From contig NZ_CP098023.1 of assembly GCF_030440425.1 (NCBI RefSeq), positions 3,656,501-3,720,500 on the forward strand: 64,000 bases of DNA, in the 5' to 3' direction. The stretch is from Microbulbifer sp. MI-G (lineage in GTDB: Bacteria > Pseudomonadota > Gammaproteobacteria > Pseudomonadales > Cellvibrionaceae). The translations under genes and the position numbers were made by a program. The notes under the pieces are model-generated. The model was given only the letters and a program-made list of their open reading frames with translations, searched no databases and had not been told where the DNA came from. Shown in pieces: positions 38,178 through 46,284 of the stretch; position 1 is the first letter of the stretch; every line of letters begins with the position of its first letter.

Positions 38178-40268
38178 ATGGCAGTGAAAGAGGCAGTACC
38201 TGTCCGCGATGAAGAATCTGCGCTCGATGATTCCCCCTTCATCGAACCGATCGGTTTTACGCCGGTACAGCTGAACACCACCCGCGCCCGCCTATTGCTC
38301 TCCAAGCGCGCCCTGGTTGTGTCGTCCTGTCTGGTACTGGGTCTTCTCGCGCTCGTTTACCTGGTCAGTGCACGGTCTCTGATCTTCGATACCAAACCCG
38401 CCAATGCAAACGTCAGCATTAGTGGCCTCGCGCTTCCTCTGGGTGATGGCCATCTGGTATTGCCGGGCAGTTATCGCTATACCATCAGCGCCGAGGGTTA
38501 TCTGCCTAAAAGTGGAGAGGTAGAGGTCACTGGCGATGGACACAGCCGCCACAGCGTAACCCTGGAAAAATTACCGGGTCGGCTGCAGGTGGAAAGTGAT
38601 CCCGCGGTACCGATCAGAGTACTCATCAATGGTCATGAAGTGCCCAATGAAAATGGGCTGGTAGAAAAAATTCCTGCCGGGATCATGCAAGTGACCGTGC
38701 TGACTGATCGCTACCTGCCATTTACCCAGGAAATCGATATTCAGGGATTGGGCAATACCTATCGCCTGCAGGCAAAACTCCGCCCCGCCTGGGCCAATAT
38801 ACACATCAGCAGTAATCCTATCGGAGCCACAGTCACAGTCAAAGGGACCGTTCTCGGCACCACACCACTTACCGCTGAACTAATCGAGGGCAATCAAACG
38901 GTCTCTGTCTCACTTCCAGATCACAAGACAGTGGATATTCCCGTGTCGGTCACAGCCGGTGTGGATCAGACCCTGGCCACAGTACACCTGGGCCCGGCTG
39001 ACGGGCTGCTGCGGGTCGTCACGGTTCCTGAGGGTGCCGGAGTCACTGTCAATGGCAAATTTCGCGGACACACACCCTTAACACTGGAACTGCCGTCAGG
39101 GGAAATACATCGTCTGCGTTTTTTCAAGGACGGCTATAACTCGATCGAACACACCATTGACCTGGGTGCCGGTATGGAGCGCGATCTCAGTATCAATCTG
39201 AATGCGATCTATGGCAGGGTGCGAATAACCAGTGTCCCCGTCGATGCCGAGGTATATATCGATGGACAGTATGCAGGGATGAGTGGCCAGACTTTTAACC
39301 TCCCCGCCAGAAATCACAGCATCGTCGTGCGCAAGGAGGGTTACGCAGCGTTTGATACCAATATTATACCCAGTGCCAAACTGCAGCAGACTGTGCGTGC
39401 GGTCCTCCTCACTTCCGAGCAGGTACGCTGGGAGAAGGTGCCGTCGGAGTTTCGCCACGGCGCGGGCGGAACCATGAAACTGATGCGTCCCAATACCGTG
39501 TTTACCATGGGCTCTTCCCGCCGTGAACAGGGTCGCCGTGCCAATGAGGTCATGCGCAAAGTATCCCTCACCCGCCCTTTCTATATAGGCACGACGGAAG
39601 TTACCAACCGCGAGTACCGCCAATACAAACGTATGCACAGCTCGAGCCATGTCAACGGCGTGAGCCTGGATAACGATAACCTGCCTGTTGTCAATGTCAG
39701 TTGGGCCGATGCCGCTCTTTTCTGCAACTGGCTGAGTCTGCGTGACGGTTTAACGCCGGTTTACCTGACCGGGCAGGGACGGGTTATTGGATTTGACTCT
39801 GCGGCAAACGGTTACCGCCTGCCTACGGAAGCAGAGTGGGCCTGGCTGGCGCGCTATGACAACGGCACCATGCGCAAATACCCTTGGGGCGATACGCTTC
39901 CAGTCAGAGATAACTCCGGAAATTATGCCGACAGCCATGCGGCAAAACTGCTGCCAACCGTCATGCGCACATACAGCGACCGCTATTCGGCAACAGCCCC
40001 CGTCGCCAGCTACAGCGCCAATTCCCTGGGCATTCACGACCTGGGGGGCAATGTATCAGAGTGGATACACGATCTCTACACCATCGGTACAGGCCTCTCG
40101 ACACGCCATGAAGAGAATCCTACGGGTCCGCAGGATGGTGATTACCATGTGATTCGCGGCTCCAGCTGGCGCCATTCCGGGCTGACAGAATTGCGCCTGT
40201 CTTACCGAGATTACGGAGAGACACCGCGCAATGATATCGGATTCAGAATAGCGCGCTGGATAGACTAG
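38178..40268 (+). CDS. PEGA-repeat protein with C-terminal SUMF1 (FGE-like) domain
   Basis: A 696-residue inner-membrane-anchored protein: TM helix near residues 45-65 (VVSSCLVLGLLALVYLVSA), then four or five PEGA-type modules (about 70-400; recurring pattern of an IxSxPxxAxVxVxG strand, then GxTPLT, then LxxGxHxxxxxxxGY) and a SUMF1/formylglycine-generating-enzyme-like domain (about 420-696; GSSRREQGRRANEV, ITEVTNREY-type, VNVSWADAALFCNWLS, YRLPTEAEWAW, GLGGNVSEW-type, VIRGSSW). The active-site cysteines of true FGE near the C-terminus are absent (RHSGLTELRLSYRDYG), so it is probably a structural or binding domain, as in the gliding protein GldK. The ATG at 38178 with AGGGAA upstream is preferred. 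It leads the tightly packed core of the operon. Confidence 0.9.
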   Translation: MAVKEAVPVRDEESALDDSPFIEPIGFTPVQLNTTRARLLLSKRALVVSSCLVLGLLALVYLVSARSLIFDTKPANANVSISGLALPLGDGHLVLPGSYRYTISAEGYLPKSGEVEVTGDGHSRHSVTLEKLPGRLQVESDPAVPIRVLINGHEVPNENGLVEKIPAGIMQVTVLTDRYLPFTQEIDIQGLGNTYRLQAKLRPAWANIHISSNPIGATVTVKGTVLGTTPLTAELIEGNQTVSVSLPDHKTVDIPVSVTAGVDQTLATVHLGPADGLLRVVTVPEGAGVTVNGKFRGHTPLTLELPSGEIHRLRFFKDGYNSIEHTIDLGAGMERDLSINLNAIYGRVRITSVPVDAEVYIDGQYAGMSGQTFNLPARNHSIVVRKEGYAAFDTNIIPSAKLQQTVRAVLLTSEQVRWEKVPSEFRHGAGGTMKLMRPNTVFTMGSSRREQGRRANEVMRKVSLTRPFYIGTTEVTNREYRQYKRMHSSSHVNGVSLDNDNLPVVNVSWADAALFCNWLSLRDGLTPVYLTGQGRVIGFDSAANGYRLPTEAEWAWLARYDNGTMRKYPWGDTLPVRDNSGNYADSHAAKLLPTVMRTYSDRYSATAPVASYSANSLGIHDLGGNVSEWIHDLYTIGTGLSTRHEENPTGPQDGDYHVIRGSSWRHSGLTELRLSYRDYGETPRNDIGFRIARWID

Positions 40269-40277
40269 GAGGGTCAT

Positions 40278-40490
40278 ATGTTCCGCAACAGTCTTATTCT
40301 TATCCTGTCCCTTTCACTGCCCCTTTTTGCCCAGGATAAACAGGACGCTGAAAAAGCATCGGACAATACCGTTGTACAACAAAAAACCGAGGTAGAGAAG
40401 AATAAAAATGCAGGGAAGCGCTCTGACGAATACAAGGCCTCAGAAGAAATTTCCGAGGACCTCTCGGTTTCCTATCCCGTGGATATATAG
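40278..40490 (+). CDS. Small secreted, highly charged protein
   Basis: A 70-residue protein with a clear signal peptide (FRNSLILILSLSLPLFAQ) and a Lys/Glu/Asp-rich mature part of about 50 residues ending in SVSYPVDI. It starts 9 bases after the PEGA/SUMF1 stop, with AGGAGG in between, and lies 23 bases before the ExbB-like gene. Tight spacing makes it a real operon member. It has no recognisable family; it could be a small periplasmic accessory of the channel complex. Confidence 0.75.
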   Translation: MFRNSLILILSLSLPLFAQDKQDAEKASDNTVVQQKTEVEKNKNAGKRSDEYKASEEISEDLSVSYPVDI

Positions 40491-40513
40491 AAACGATTTA
40501 CAAGAGTACAACC

Positions 40514-41308
40514 ATGAACTTCAAGTCATCAGAGTTTGTTTTCCAACTATTCGCATTACTGGCTTCCATCATTCTTGTCCACGCGATCTATGTTGCCATT
40601 ATCCGTCCCAATGCCGATGCATTAATCGAAGAGCAGTTAGCACGTGAAGCTGCTGGTGAGACCTACGTGCAACAGCGTTCAATCTATATTGTGATGCGCG
40701 ACTACGAACAGGAAGCCTGTTTTGTGCTGATGCTCTGGGCGATGGCGATTATGGTACTGAAGGCCCAGCGCAGTATACGTGAACGGAAATTACTCGACAA
40801 AGCGCTGCTGAATATCAGCGAGGGTACATCAATATTACCCGAGGACACCCGTGACCTCTCCCGTCCGATACAGGCACTTCCTGAAAGTGAGCGCAGCTTT
40901 CTTGTCCCCAGAGCCCTTCTCACCGCTCTGCAGCGGTTCGGATCAACACAAAATGTGGCGGCGGTTTCCAACTCAGTCAAAGAAGTTTGTGAAACTGAAG
41001 GTGACCGGCTCGATTCTGAACTGGCGATGGTCCGCTACATTACCTGGGCCATTCCCTCGATTGGCTTTATCGGCACTGTACGGGGAATCGGCGAAGCGCT
41101 TTCGCAGGCACATAAAGCTGTAGAAGGCGACATTGCCGGCGTTACCGTAAGCCTTGGCGTTGCCTTTAACTCCACGTTCATCGCTTTGGTGATCAGTATT
41201 GTCATTATGTTTTTTACCCACCAGTTGCAACTGATGCAGGAAAGACTGGTTTTAGACACGCAAAACTATTGTGACAACCGCTTGCTGAGATTTTTAAAAA
41301 TCAGTTAA
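40514..41308 (+). CDS. MotA/TolQ/ExbB-type proton channel protein
   Basis: A 264-residue inner-membrane protein. TM helices are near residues 7-30, 67-83, 173-190 and 210-234, with a large cytoplasmic loop (about 85-170) and a short tail. The signature IPSIGFIGTVRGIGEAL (180-196) and the following VTVSLGVAFNSTFIALVISIV match the MotA/TolQ/ExbB family, which forms pentameric proton channels around a dimer of ExbD/TolR/MotB partners. No ordinary exbD, tolR or motB follows. Instead two VWA proteins with an Asp-bearing TM helix lie two and three genes downstream, and I infer they are its partners. Expected role: convert the proton motive force into rotation or movement of those partners. Confidence 0.9.
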   Translation: MNFKSSEFVFQLFALLASIILVHAIYVAIIRPNADALIEEQLAREAAGETYVQQRSIYIVMRDYEQEACFVLMLWAMAIMVLKAQRSIRERKLLDKALLNISEGTSILPEDTRDLSRPIQALPESERSFLVPRALLTALQRFGSTQNVAAVSNSVKEVCETEGDRLDSELAMVRYITWAIPSIGFIGTVRGIGEALSQAHKAVEGDIAGVTVSLGVAFNSTFIALVISIVIMFFTHQLQLMQERLVLDTQNYCDNRLLRFLKIS

Positions 41309-41358
41309 CTGTTCACCAAACATCAGATTTTTTGGGTAGCTGCTGCGAGGGATAATCC

Positions 41359-42663
41359 ATGGAACAAGGTGTCCTCGAAATAAATGACTGTGGTTTGAGG
41401 GTTTTCTCCGGTACTGTGGAAGTGCTGGAAAGCCCAGGTATTGCAGTGATTGAACCGCGCAGTATCCACGTGGGTACCGCGGCTCAAATGCGCGCACGCA
41501 GCCACCCCACCCAGGTAAACAACCAGTTCTGGCACCGGTTGAGTCTTGAATCATTGAAATCCGAGAACCTGCGTTGTCGCCATCATGCGGATCTTGCCTA
41601 CTGCCACCTGAAGGAGATCTGCGAACTTTGTGATATGCCCGACGAATTGGTTGTCGCCGTGCCCGGGAACTTTACCCGCGAGCAGCTCGCACTGCTGCTC
41701 GGCGTGCTCAAGGAAAGCGGCATTCATACCGTCGGCCTGGTCGACACCGCCACCGCCTGTACGGGAAACCTCTCCCCCGCCGGTGTTCAGCTTCATGTCG
41801 AATTACAACTGCACCAGACTCTGGTGTCCCGCATTGAGGTGAATCAGCGAGCAACCGTCACGGCTGCGGAAGCCATCGCTGATGCCGGTTTGCATCACTT
41901 CCAGGAAGCCTGGGCACGCGTATTTACTGATGCGTTTGTTATGCAATGCCGCTTTGATCCACTGCATTCCGCCGGATCTGAACAACAGCTCTACGATTTG
42001 ATGCCGCAATGGGTAAATCGTGCTATGCAGCAGGGAGAAGTGCTAGCAGAGCTGGATGACCGCACGGCAAAAGCCACCCTCCGGCAGCTGCAGGATGCCA
42101 CTACCCCGATACTTTCACGAGTGCGGGCAATGATCGAAAACCTTGAGGAAAGCACCAGTGTGAAATTTATTTCTCATCGCTGGACAGAAATCCCCGGGGG
42201 TATCCAACTGGCGCAACGCATGTATCTTCTGCCCAGGGATTGCATCGCACAGTCCATCAGCAGGCGTTGGAAGGAACTGCACAGCGACACCCCAGCGCTG
42301 CGTCTAATCAATAGTGTCAGTGCCCTGCCGGAAAGTGAGGTCACCGTGCAGGTGGATTACCCATCTGAGACAGGGGCAACACATCTTCTGTACGGACATC
42401 GCGCGCTCGCTGCACACCAACCTCTCTTCGTCTTCTGGCACGAGGATAAATTTCAGGTGACTCCCACTCCACCTGAGCACCCCGCCGCAACCGTTACCAA
42501 TCACGCTGGCAGGCTGGCGCTGCGGGTGGACGCCGGTGTGTGCCTGATGCTCAACGGAGAGGAGATTACAGCGCCGATCAATCTAAATGCCGGCGACAAA
42601 ATTGGGATTGCGAACAGGCACGATGCGATAACCGCAATCAGTGTGGAGCACTATGAGACGTAA
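41359..42663 (+). CDS. Degenerate Hsp70/actin-like protein with FHA-like C-terminus
   Basis: A 434-residue cytosolic protein. Residues 1 to about 340 follow the Hsp70/actin-like ATPase plan: DELVVAVPGNFTREQLALLLGVLKESGI and GLVDTATACTG are typical of subdomain IA. The two phosphate loops are degraded: the N-terminal one reads EINDCGLRV instead of a DxGTT-type loop, and the second reads VELQLHQTLVSRI without DxGxG. ATP hydrolysis is therefore doubtful. The last 90 residues (VTNHAGRLALRVDAGVCLML, then NGEEITAPINLNAGDKIGI) look like an FHA-type beta domain. It lies between the channel gene and the two VWA genes and overlaps the first VWA gene by 11 bases. It may be a cytoplasmic scaffold or regulator of the channel. 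Confidence 0.8.
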   Translation: MEQGVLEINDCGLRVFSGTVEVLESPGIAVIEPRSIHVGTAAQMRARSHPTQVNNQFWHRLSLESLKSENLRCRHHADLAYCHLKEICELCDMPDELVVAVPGNFTREQLALLLGVLKESGIHTVGLVDTATACTGNLSPAGVQLHVELQLHQTLVSRIEVNQRATVTAAEAIADAGLHHFQEAWARVFTDAFVMQCRFDPLHSAGSEQQLYDLMPQWVNRAMQQGEVLAELDDRTAKATLRQLQDATTPILSRVRAMIENLEESTSVKFISHRWTEIPGGIQLAQRMYLLPRDCIAQSISRRWKELHSDTPALRLINSVSALPESEVTVQVDYPSETGATHLLYGHRALAAHQPLFVFWHEDKFQVTPTPPEHPAATVTNHAGRLALRVDAGVCLMLNGEEITAPINLNAGDKIGIANRHDAITAISVEHYET

Positions 42664-43735
42664 ACAGCGTCGTTTTTCCACCTTTAGCCTCTCTTTTCTC
42701 GACATCATGTCCTGTGGTTTTGGTGCCGTGGCACTGATTTTCCTAATCATCAAGCATGGCTCTGATCACGAAATTGAAATCGAAGCCGAGAACCTGAATG
42801 CCGAAGTCAATCTGCTGCAGGAAGAAGTTGAATTTGGCCGGGAACACCTGGTGCAAGCGCGCAATACCCTGGACACGGCCAGCGACGAGTTGGCCCAGGC
42901 ACAGGGCCTCTCCCGCCGGATACTGGCGCACATAGAAGAGGTAAAAGGCAATATCGCCGAAGTCGACAGTGTCGACGAACAGGAAGACATCAAAAGGCTG
43001 CGAGACAAGCTGAAAAAACTGGAGCAGGCCAAGAAAAATCTCGAGGAGGAAAACAAAAAACTCGGCAATAATGTACGCAAGTATATCGGCGATGGCGATC
43101 GCCAGTACCTCACCGGTCTGCGCCTGGGGGGTAACCGCATTCTTATTCTACTGGATGCATCCGCCTCCATGCTGGGAGACGAACTGATAAAAATCATCCG
43201 CGCCCGAAATATGTCATCAAGGATCAAACGCCAAACAGAGAAATGGCGCAGGGCAGTCAATACGGTTTCCTGGTTAACGGCACAATTACCGCCGGATAGC
43301 CGATACCAGATCTATACTTTCAATACAGCATTTCGCGCCGCTATCGCCGGCACGGAAGACCGCTGGCTCAATGTGGATGATCGCGACCAGCTGGATCAGG
43401 CCATCAAAGAGCTGGATGAGATAGTACCTGAAGACGGCACCAGCCTGGAAAGAGTTTTCAACGCCATTCACGCCATGACGCCTCTGCCGGATAATATCAT
43501 TCTGATTACCGATGGTTTGCCCACCCAGGGAATGAAGCCACCCAGGAGCAGCACCATTTCCGGCAGAAACAGGCGCAATCTGTTCAAAAGCGCCGTCAAG
43601 GTGCTGCCCAAGAATATTCCCGTCAACATCATCCTGGCACCCATGGAGGGAGATCCCTTCGCCGCCAGCGAATTCTGGAAACTGGCCATGCAGACTCAGG
43701 GCTCCTTTCTGGCCCCGTCGAGGGACTGGCCATGA
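42653..43735 (+). CDS. ExbD-like membrane-anchored von Willebrand A protein 1
   Basis: A 360-residue protein starting at the ATG at 42653, inside the end of the previous gene. A short basic cytosolic N-terminus (MRRKQRRFSTF) leads into one TM helix, SLSFLDIMSCGFGAVALIFL, with an aspartate (Asp17) at the position of the ion-carrying Asp in ExbD/TolR/MotB. A coiled coil (about 38-140) follows, then a VWA domain (about 160-360) with MIDAS residues in LLDASASM (Asp168, Ser170, Ser172) and a later ITDGLPT. The VWA domain should be periplasmic, where metal-dependent protein binding is its usual role. It overlaps the second VWA gene by 4 bases (ATGA). Confidence 0.87.
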   Translation: MRRKQRRFSTFSLSFLDIMSCGFGAVALIFLIIKHGSDHEIEIEAENLNAEVNLLQEEVEFGREHLVQARNTLDTASDELAQAQGLSRRILAHIEEVKGNIAEVDSVDEQEDIKRLRDKLKKLEQAKKNLEEENKKLGNNVRKYIGDGDRQYLTGLRLGGNRILILLDASASMLGDELIKIIRARNMSSRIKRQTEKWRRAVNTVSWLTAQLPPDSRYQIYTFNTAFRAAIAGTEDRWLNVDDRDQLDQAIKELDEIVPEDGTSLERVFNAIHAMTPLPDNIILITDGLPTQGMKPPRSSTISGRNRRNLFKSAVKVLPKNIPVNIILAPMEGDPFAASEFWKLAMQTQGSFLAPSRDWP

Positions 43736-44736
43736 TAGGTTCAAGAAAAAAAAAGCGACAGGAAGAGTTCAGTATTTCCTTTCTCGATGTGATCTGCTGC
43801 GGATTCGGCGCCATCGTGCTGCTGTTGATGATCGCCAAAACTGCCGAACCCATTGTTCTGGAAGAGGTTGAGCTAGACCTGGAGGCTCAGGTCATTGAAT
43901 TGCAGCAACAATTGATGGAAATCCGCGGGGAAACCACAGTGCTCAACCGCGATCTCAATGCCAAGCGCGAACAGATCGATATTGAGCGCAAGCGTATTGC
44001 CAACCTACGCGGAGAACTGGAAGCACTGCAGGCAGTGTATGCCAGCAAAACTGAAGGCCAGCACGAGGAGGGCAGGCTGAAAGGCGAGCTGACCATCGCC
44101 CTGCAGACCATGACCGAGGAAATGCGTCGGTTACTCGGGGAAAACTACCAGCGTAAAAATAATGTCATCGGCGGAATTCCGGTAGACAGTGAATACATTC
44201 TTTTCATCATTGATACCTCGGGCAGTATGTTTAATTACGGCTGGGAACGCATGATGGAGGAAATGGTCAACACGCTGGACCTCTATCCCGAGGTCAAAGG
44301 TATCCAGATAATGAACGACATGGGCGACTACATGTTTTTCAATTATCGCAACAAGTGGATTCCGGATACTCCCGGCCGCCGCCAGGCTATCCTCAAGCGC
44401 CTCAAGAGCTGGAATCCGTTCAGTAACTCCAGCCCGGTGGAAGGCATTCAAAAAGCGGTGCGAAGTTTTTACGACCCCAGCAAGAAAATCAGCATTTATG
44501 TGTTGGGTGATGAATTCACCGGCAAGTCTATTCGCAATGTCATGATGGCTGTAGAACGGGTAAATGCACGACATGGTGAAGGCAAACGCAATATCCGCAT
44601 TCATGCGGTGGGGTTTCCAATACAGTTTTCCCGCCCGCCCCATTTGCAAACCACCGGACTTCGGTTTGCAGCCCTGATGCGGGAGCTCACTTACCGCAAT
44701 GGCGGTACCTTTGTAGGGCTGAACGATTTCCGCTAG
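43732..44736 (+). CDS. ExbD-like membrane-anchored von Willebrand A protein 2
   Basis: A 334-residue protein with the same plan as its upstream neighbour: basic N-terminus (GSRKKKRQEEF), one TM helix SISFLDVICCGFGAIVLLLM with Asp19, a coiled coil (about 42-140) and a periplasmic VWA domain (about 150-334) whose MIDAS is IDTSGSM (Asp161, Ser163, Ser165). Outside the N-terminal motif and the general VWA fold the two proteins differ, so they look like ancient paralogs with separate roles. ATG overlaps the previous stop, which predicts coupled translation and balanced amounts, as expected if they form a heterodimer in one complex. Confidence 0.87.
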   Translation: MIGSRKKKRQEEFSISFLDVICCGFGAIVLLLMIAKTAEPIVLEEVELDLEAQVIELQQQLMEIRGETTVLNRDLNAKREQIDIERKRIANLRGELEALQAVYASKTEGQHEEGRLKGELTIALQTMTEEMRRLLGENYQRKNNVIGGIPVDSEYILFIIDTSGSMFNYGWERMMEEMVNTLDLYPEVKGIQIMNDMGDYMFFNYRNKWIPDTPGRRQAILKRLKSWNPFSNSSPVEGIQKAVRSFYDPSKKISIYVLGDEFTGKSIRNVMMAVERVNARHGEGKRNIRIHAVGFPIQFSRPPHLQTTGLRFAALMRELTYRNGGTFVGLNDFR

Positions 44737-44759
44737 CTAACAGATAGTTGGAGAAGTTT

Positions 44760-45428
44760 ATGAAGCACAGGATAAAGTGGAATTTTCCTGCCCCCCTGGT
44801 GGCAATGGCCGGTCTTTTGCTGCTGATGGCATCCTGCACCCATACAGTACAGGTGGCGGATGATTACCCTACACCCGTAGGGGAACAAATCCCGCTTTCC
44901 GTGGGTATTTATCTCAGTGAGGACTTTAAGAATTACACCTATCGCGAAGACAGTGAAGATCGCGAGGAATGGAATATCAATACCGGCAGGGCACAGAAGA
45001 ATCTGTTTGAAACGGTGCTCGGCTCCATGTTCTCCAATACTGTTTCCCTGTCCCAGTTTCCGCAAAAAGTGCCCGCAAATGTTGAGATAGTCCTAGTACC
45101 CGAAGTGCGGGAACTTCAATTTACTATGCCGCGGGAAACCAGGGTGAATATCTTCGAGGTGTGGATAAAATACGATATCAATGCCTATGACCCCCAGGGA
45201 GAGCAGCTCGCCAACTGGGTGATTACCGCCTATGGGAAAACCCCCACCGCCTTTCTGAAAACCCAGGAGCAAGCTTTGGCCCAGGCAATCAATATTGCCT
45301 TGCGTGACGCGGGAGCAACACTCTATACGGGTTTCGAGAAAGTGCCTGAACTGCGGGCATTTCTTTCCGGAAAGCTCAGATCCGCGTCCCTGCAGGAGTT
45401 CAAAGTGAAATCCAGGAAGATGGAATAG
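44760..45428 (+). CDS. Lipoprotein of unknown family
   Basis: A 222-residue predicted lipoprotein: basic N-terminus, hydrophobic stretch LVAMAGLLLLMASC with the acylated cysteine, then an alpha/beta domain (VGIYLSEDFKNYTY, LFETVLGSMFSNTVSLSQFP, NVEIVLVPEVRELQFTMP, VWIKYDINAYDPQGEQLANW) reminiscent of small outer-membrane lipoproteins with the LpoB/YajG-like fold. GGAG precedes the ATG at 44760; the ATG four codons upstream is less likely. It follows the second VWA gene by 23 bases. It could be an outer-membrane ligand of the VWA arms. Confidence 0.85.
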   Translation: MKHRIKWNFPAPLVAMAGLLLLMASCTHTVQVADDYPTPVGEQIPLSVGIYLSEDFKNYTYREDSEDREEWNINTGRAQKNLFETVLGSMFSNTVSLSQFPQKVPANVEIVLVPEVRELQFTMPRETRVNIFEVWIKYDINAYDPQGEQLANWVITAYGKTPTAFLKTQEQALAQAINIALRDAGATLYTGFEKVPELRAFLSGKLRSASLQEFKVKSRKME

Positions 45429-45440
45429 AGGGAGTATGTC

Positions 45441-46103
45441 GTGCTCAAGCCAGTATTTATGACTACGCTGATTTTCCTAAGTGGTTGCACCACGATCGTT
45501 ATCGATGAGTACCGGCGCAGTGACGGCGAACTTGCCATGGGTGACTCGGTTGTCATCCTGGGGCGCCGCCATTCCAGCGACTACGAAACAGAGCCCGACC
45601 TGATCTCCTGTGTCGGCAGCGAGCTGCACAACCCCGCATTGGGGGTCAATATTATTCCGGAAAAGGAATTTGTAGACATTATGTACCCCTGGTTTGAGCC
45701 GCGCACTGCGCCCATGCATGTGCGCTCGCTGGATCGCCTGCTGGAAAACGCAGGCGTGCGCGAGCGCATGGAGGCATATGGGGTGAAATATATAGTCTGG
45801 ATAGACGGCTCTACCGAGACAACAGCCAGTGCCGGCTCCATCAGTTGTACCATCAGTACTGGTGGCGCGGGCTGTTTTGGTTTCGGTACTTGGGACAAGG
45901 AATCCGATTACGAGGCTTCTATCTGGGATTTTCGCGACCGGGAATTGTCTGGAAAATTAAGTGCGGATGCCAAGGGAACCTCCTATATGCCCGCCATTGT
46001 TATCCCGATTCCCCTGATTGCCAGAGTCAAAAACAATGCCTGTAAAGGAATGGCGGCACAACTGCAACAGTTCCTGGTACCATCGAGTGGTGCCAGTTCA
46101 TAA
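45441..46103 (+). CDS. Lipoprotein of unknown family
   Basis: A 220-residue predicted lipoprotein with a very short signal (LKPVFMTTLIFLSGC; cysteine at about residue 16). The mature part has a DLISCVG and FVDIMYPWFEPRT segment, a strand YGVKYIVWIDGSTE, then a Cys-containing Gly/Ser loop (CTISTGGAGCFGFG), which with the earlier and the C-terminal cysteine could form disulfides. No enzyme motif is visible. GTG start with GGGAG upstream, 12 bases after the preceding lipoprotein gene. Probably the last gene of the tight operon; a 181-base gap follows. Confidence 0.83.
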   Translation: MLKPVFMTTLIFLSGCTTIVIDEYRRSDGELAMGDSVVILGRRHSSDYETEPDLISCVGSELHNPALGVNIIPEKEFVDIMYPWFEPRTAPMHVRSLDRLLENAGVRERMEAYGVKYIVWIDGSTETTASAGSISCTISTGGAGCFGFGTWDKESDYEASIWDFRDRELSGKLSADAKGTSYMPAIVIPIPLIARVKNNACKGMAAQLQQFLVPSSGASS

Positions 46104-46284
46104 ACAGTATCGGTCGGGAAAAAGCAAACCACTGCCACGATACATTCGGTACCGGAGGGAGGGTACTACCACCAGCCACTGACCGGTACTCCTCCTTGAA
46201 CTGCCGCAAGGATTGTACGCCAGGGCTCAAAGCCCAATAAATGTTGATCATCGAATCAACAAATACGCAGGGAGGTATAAGCCA

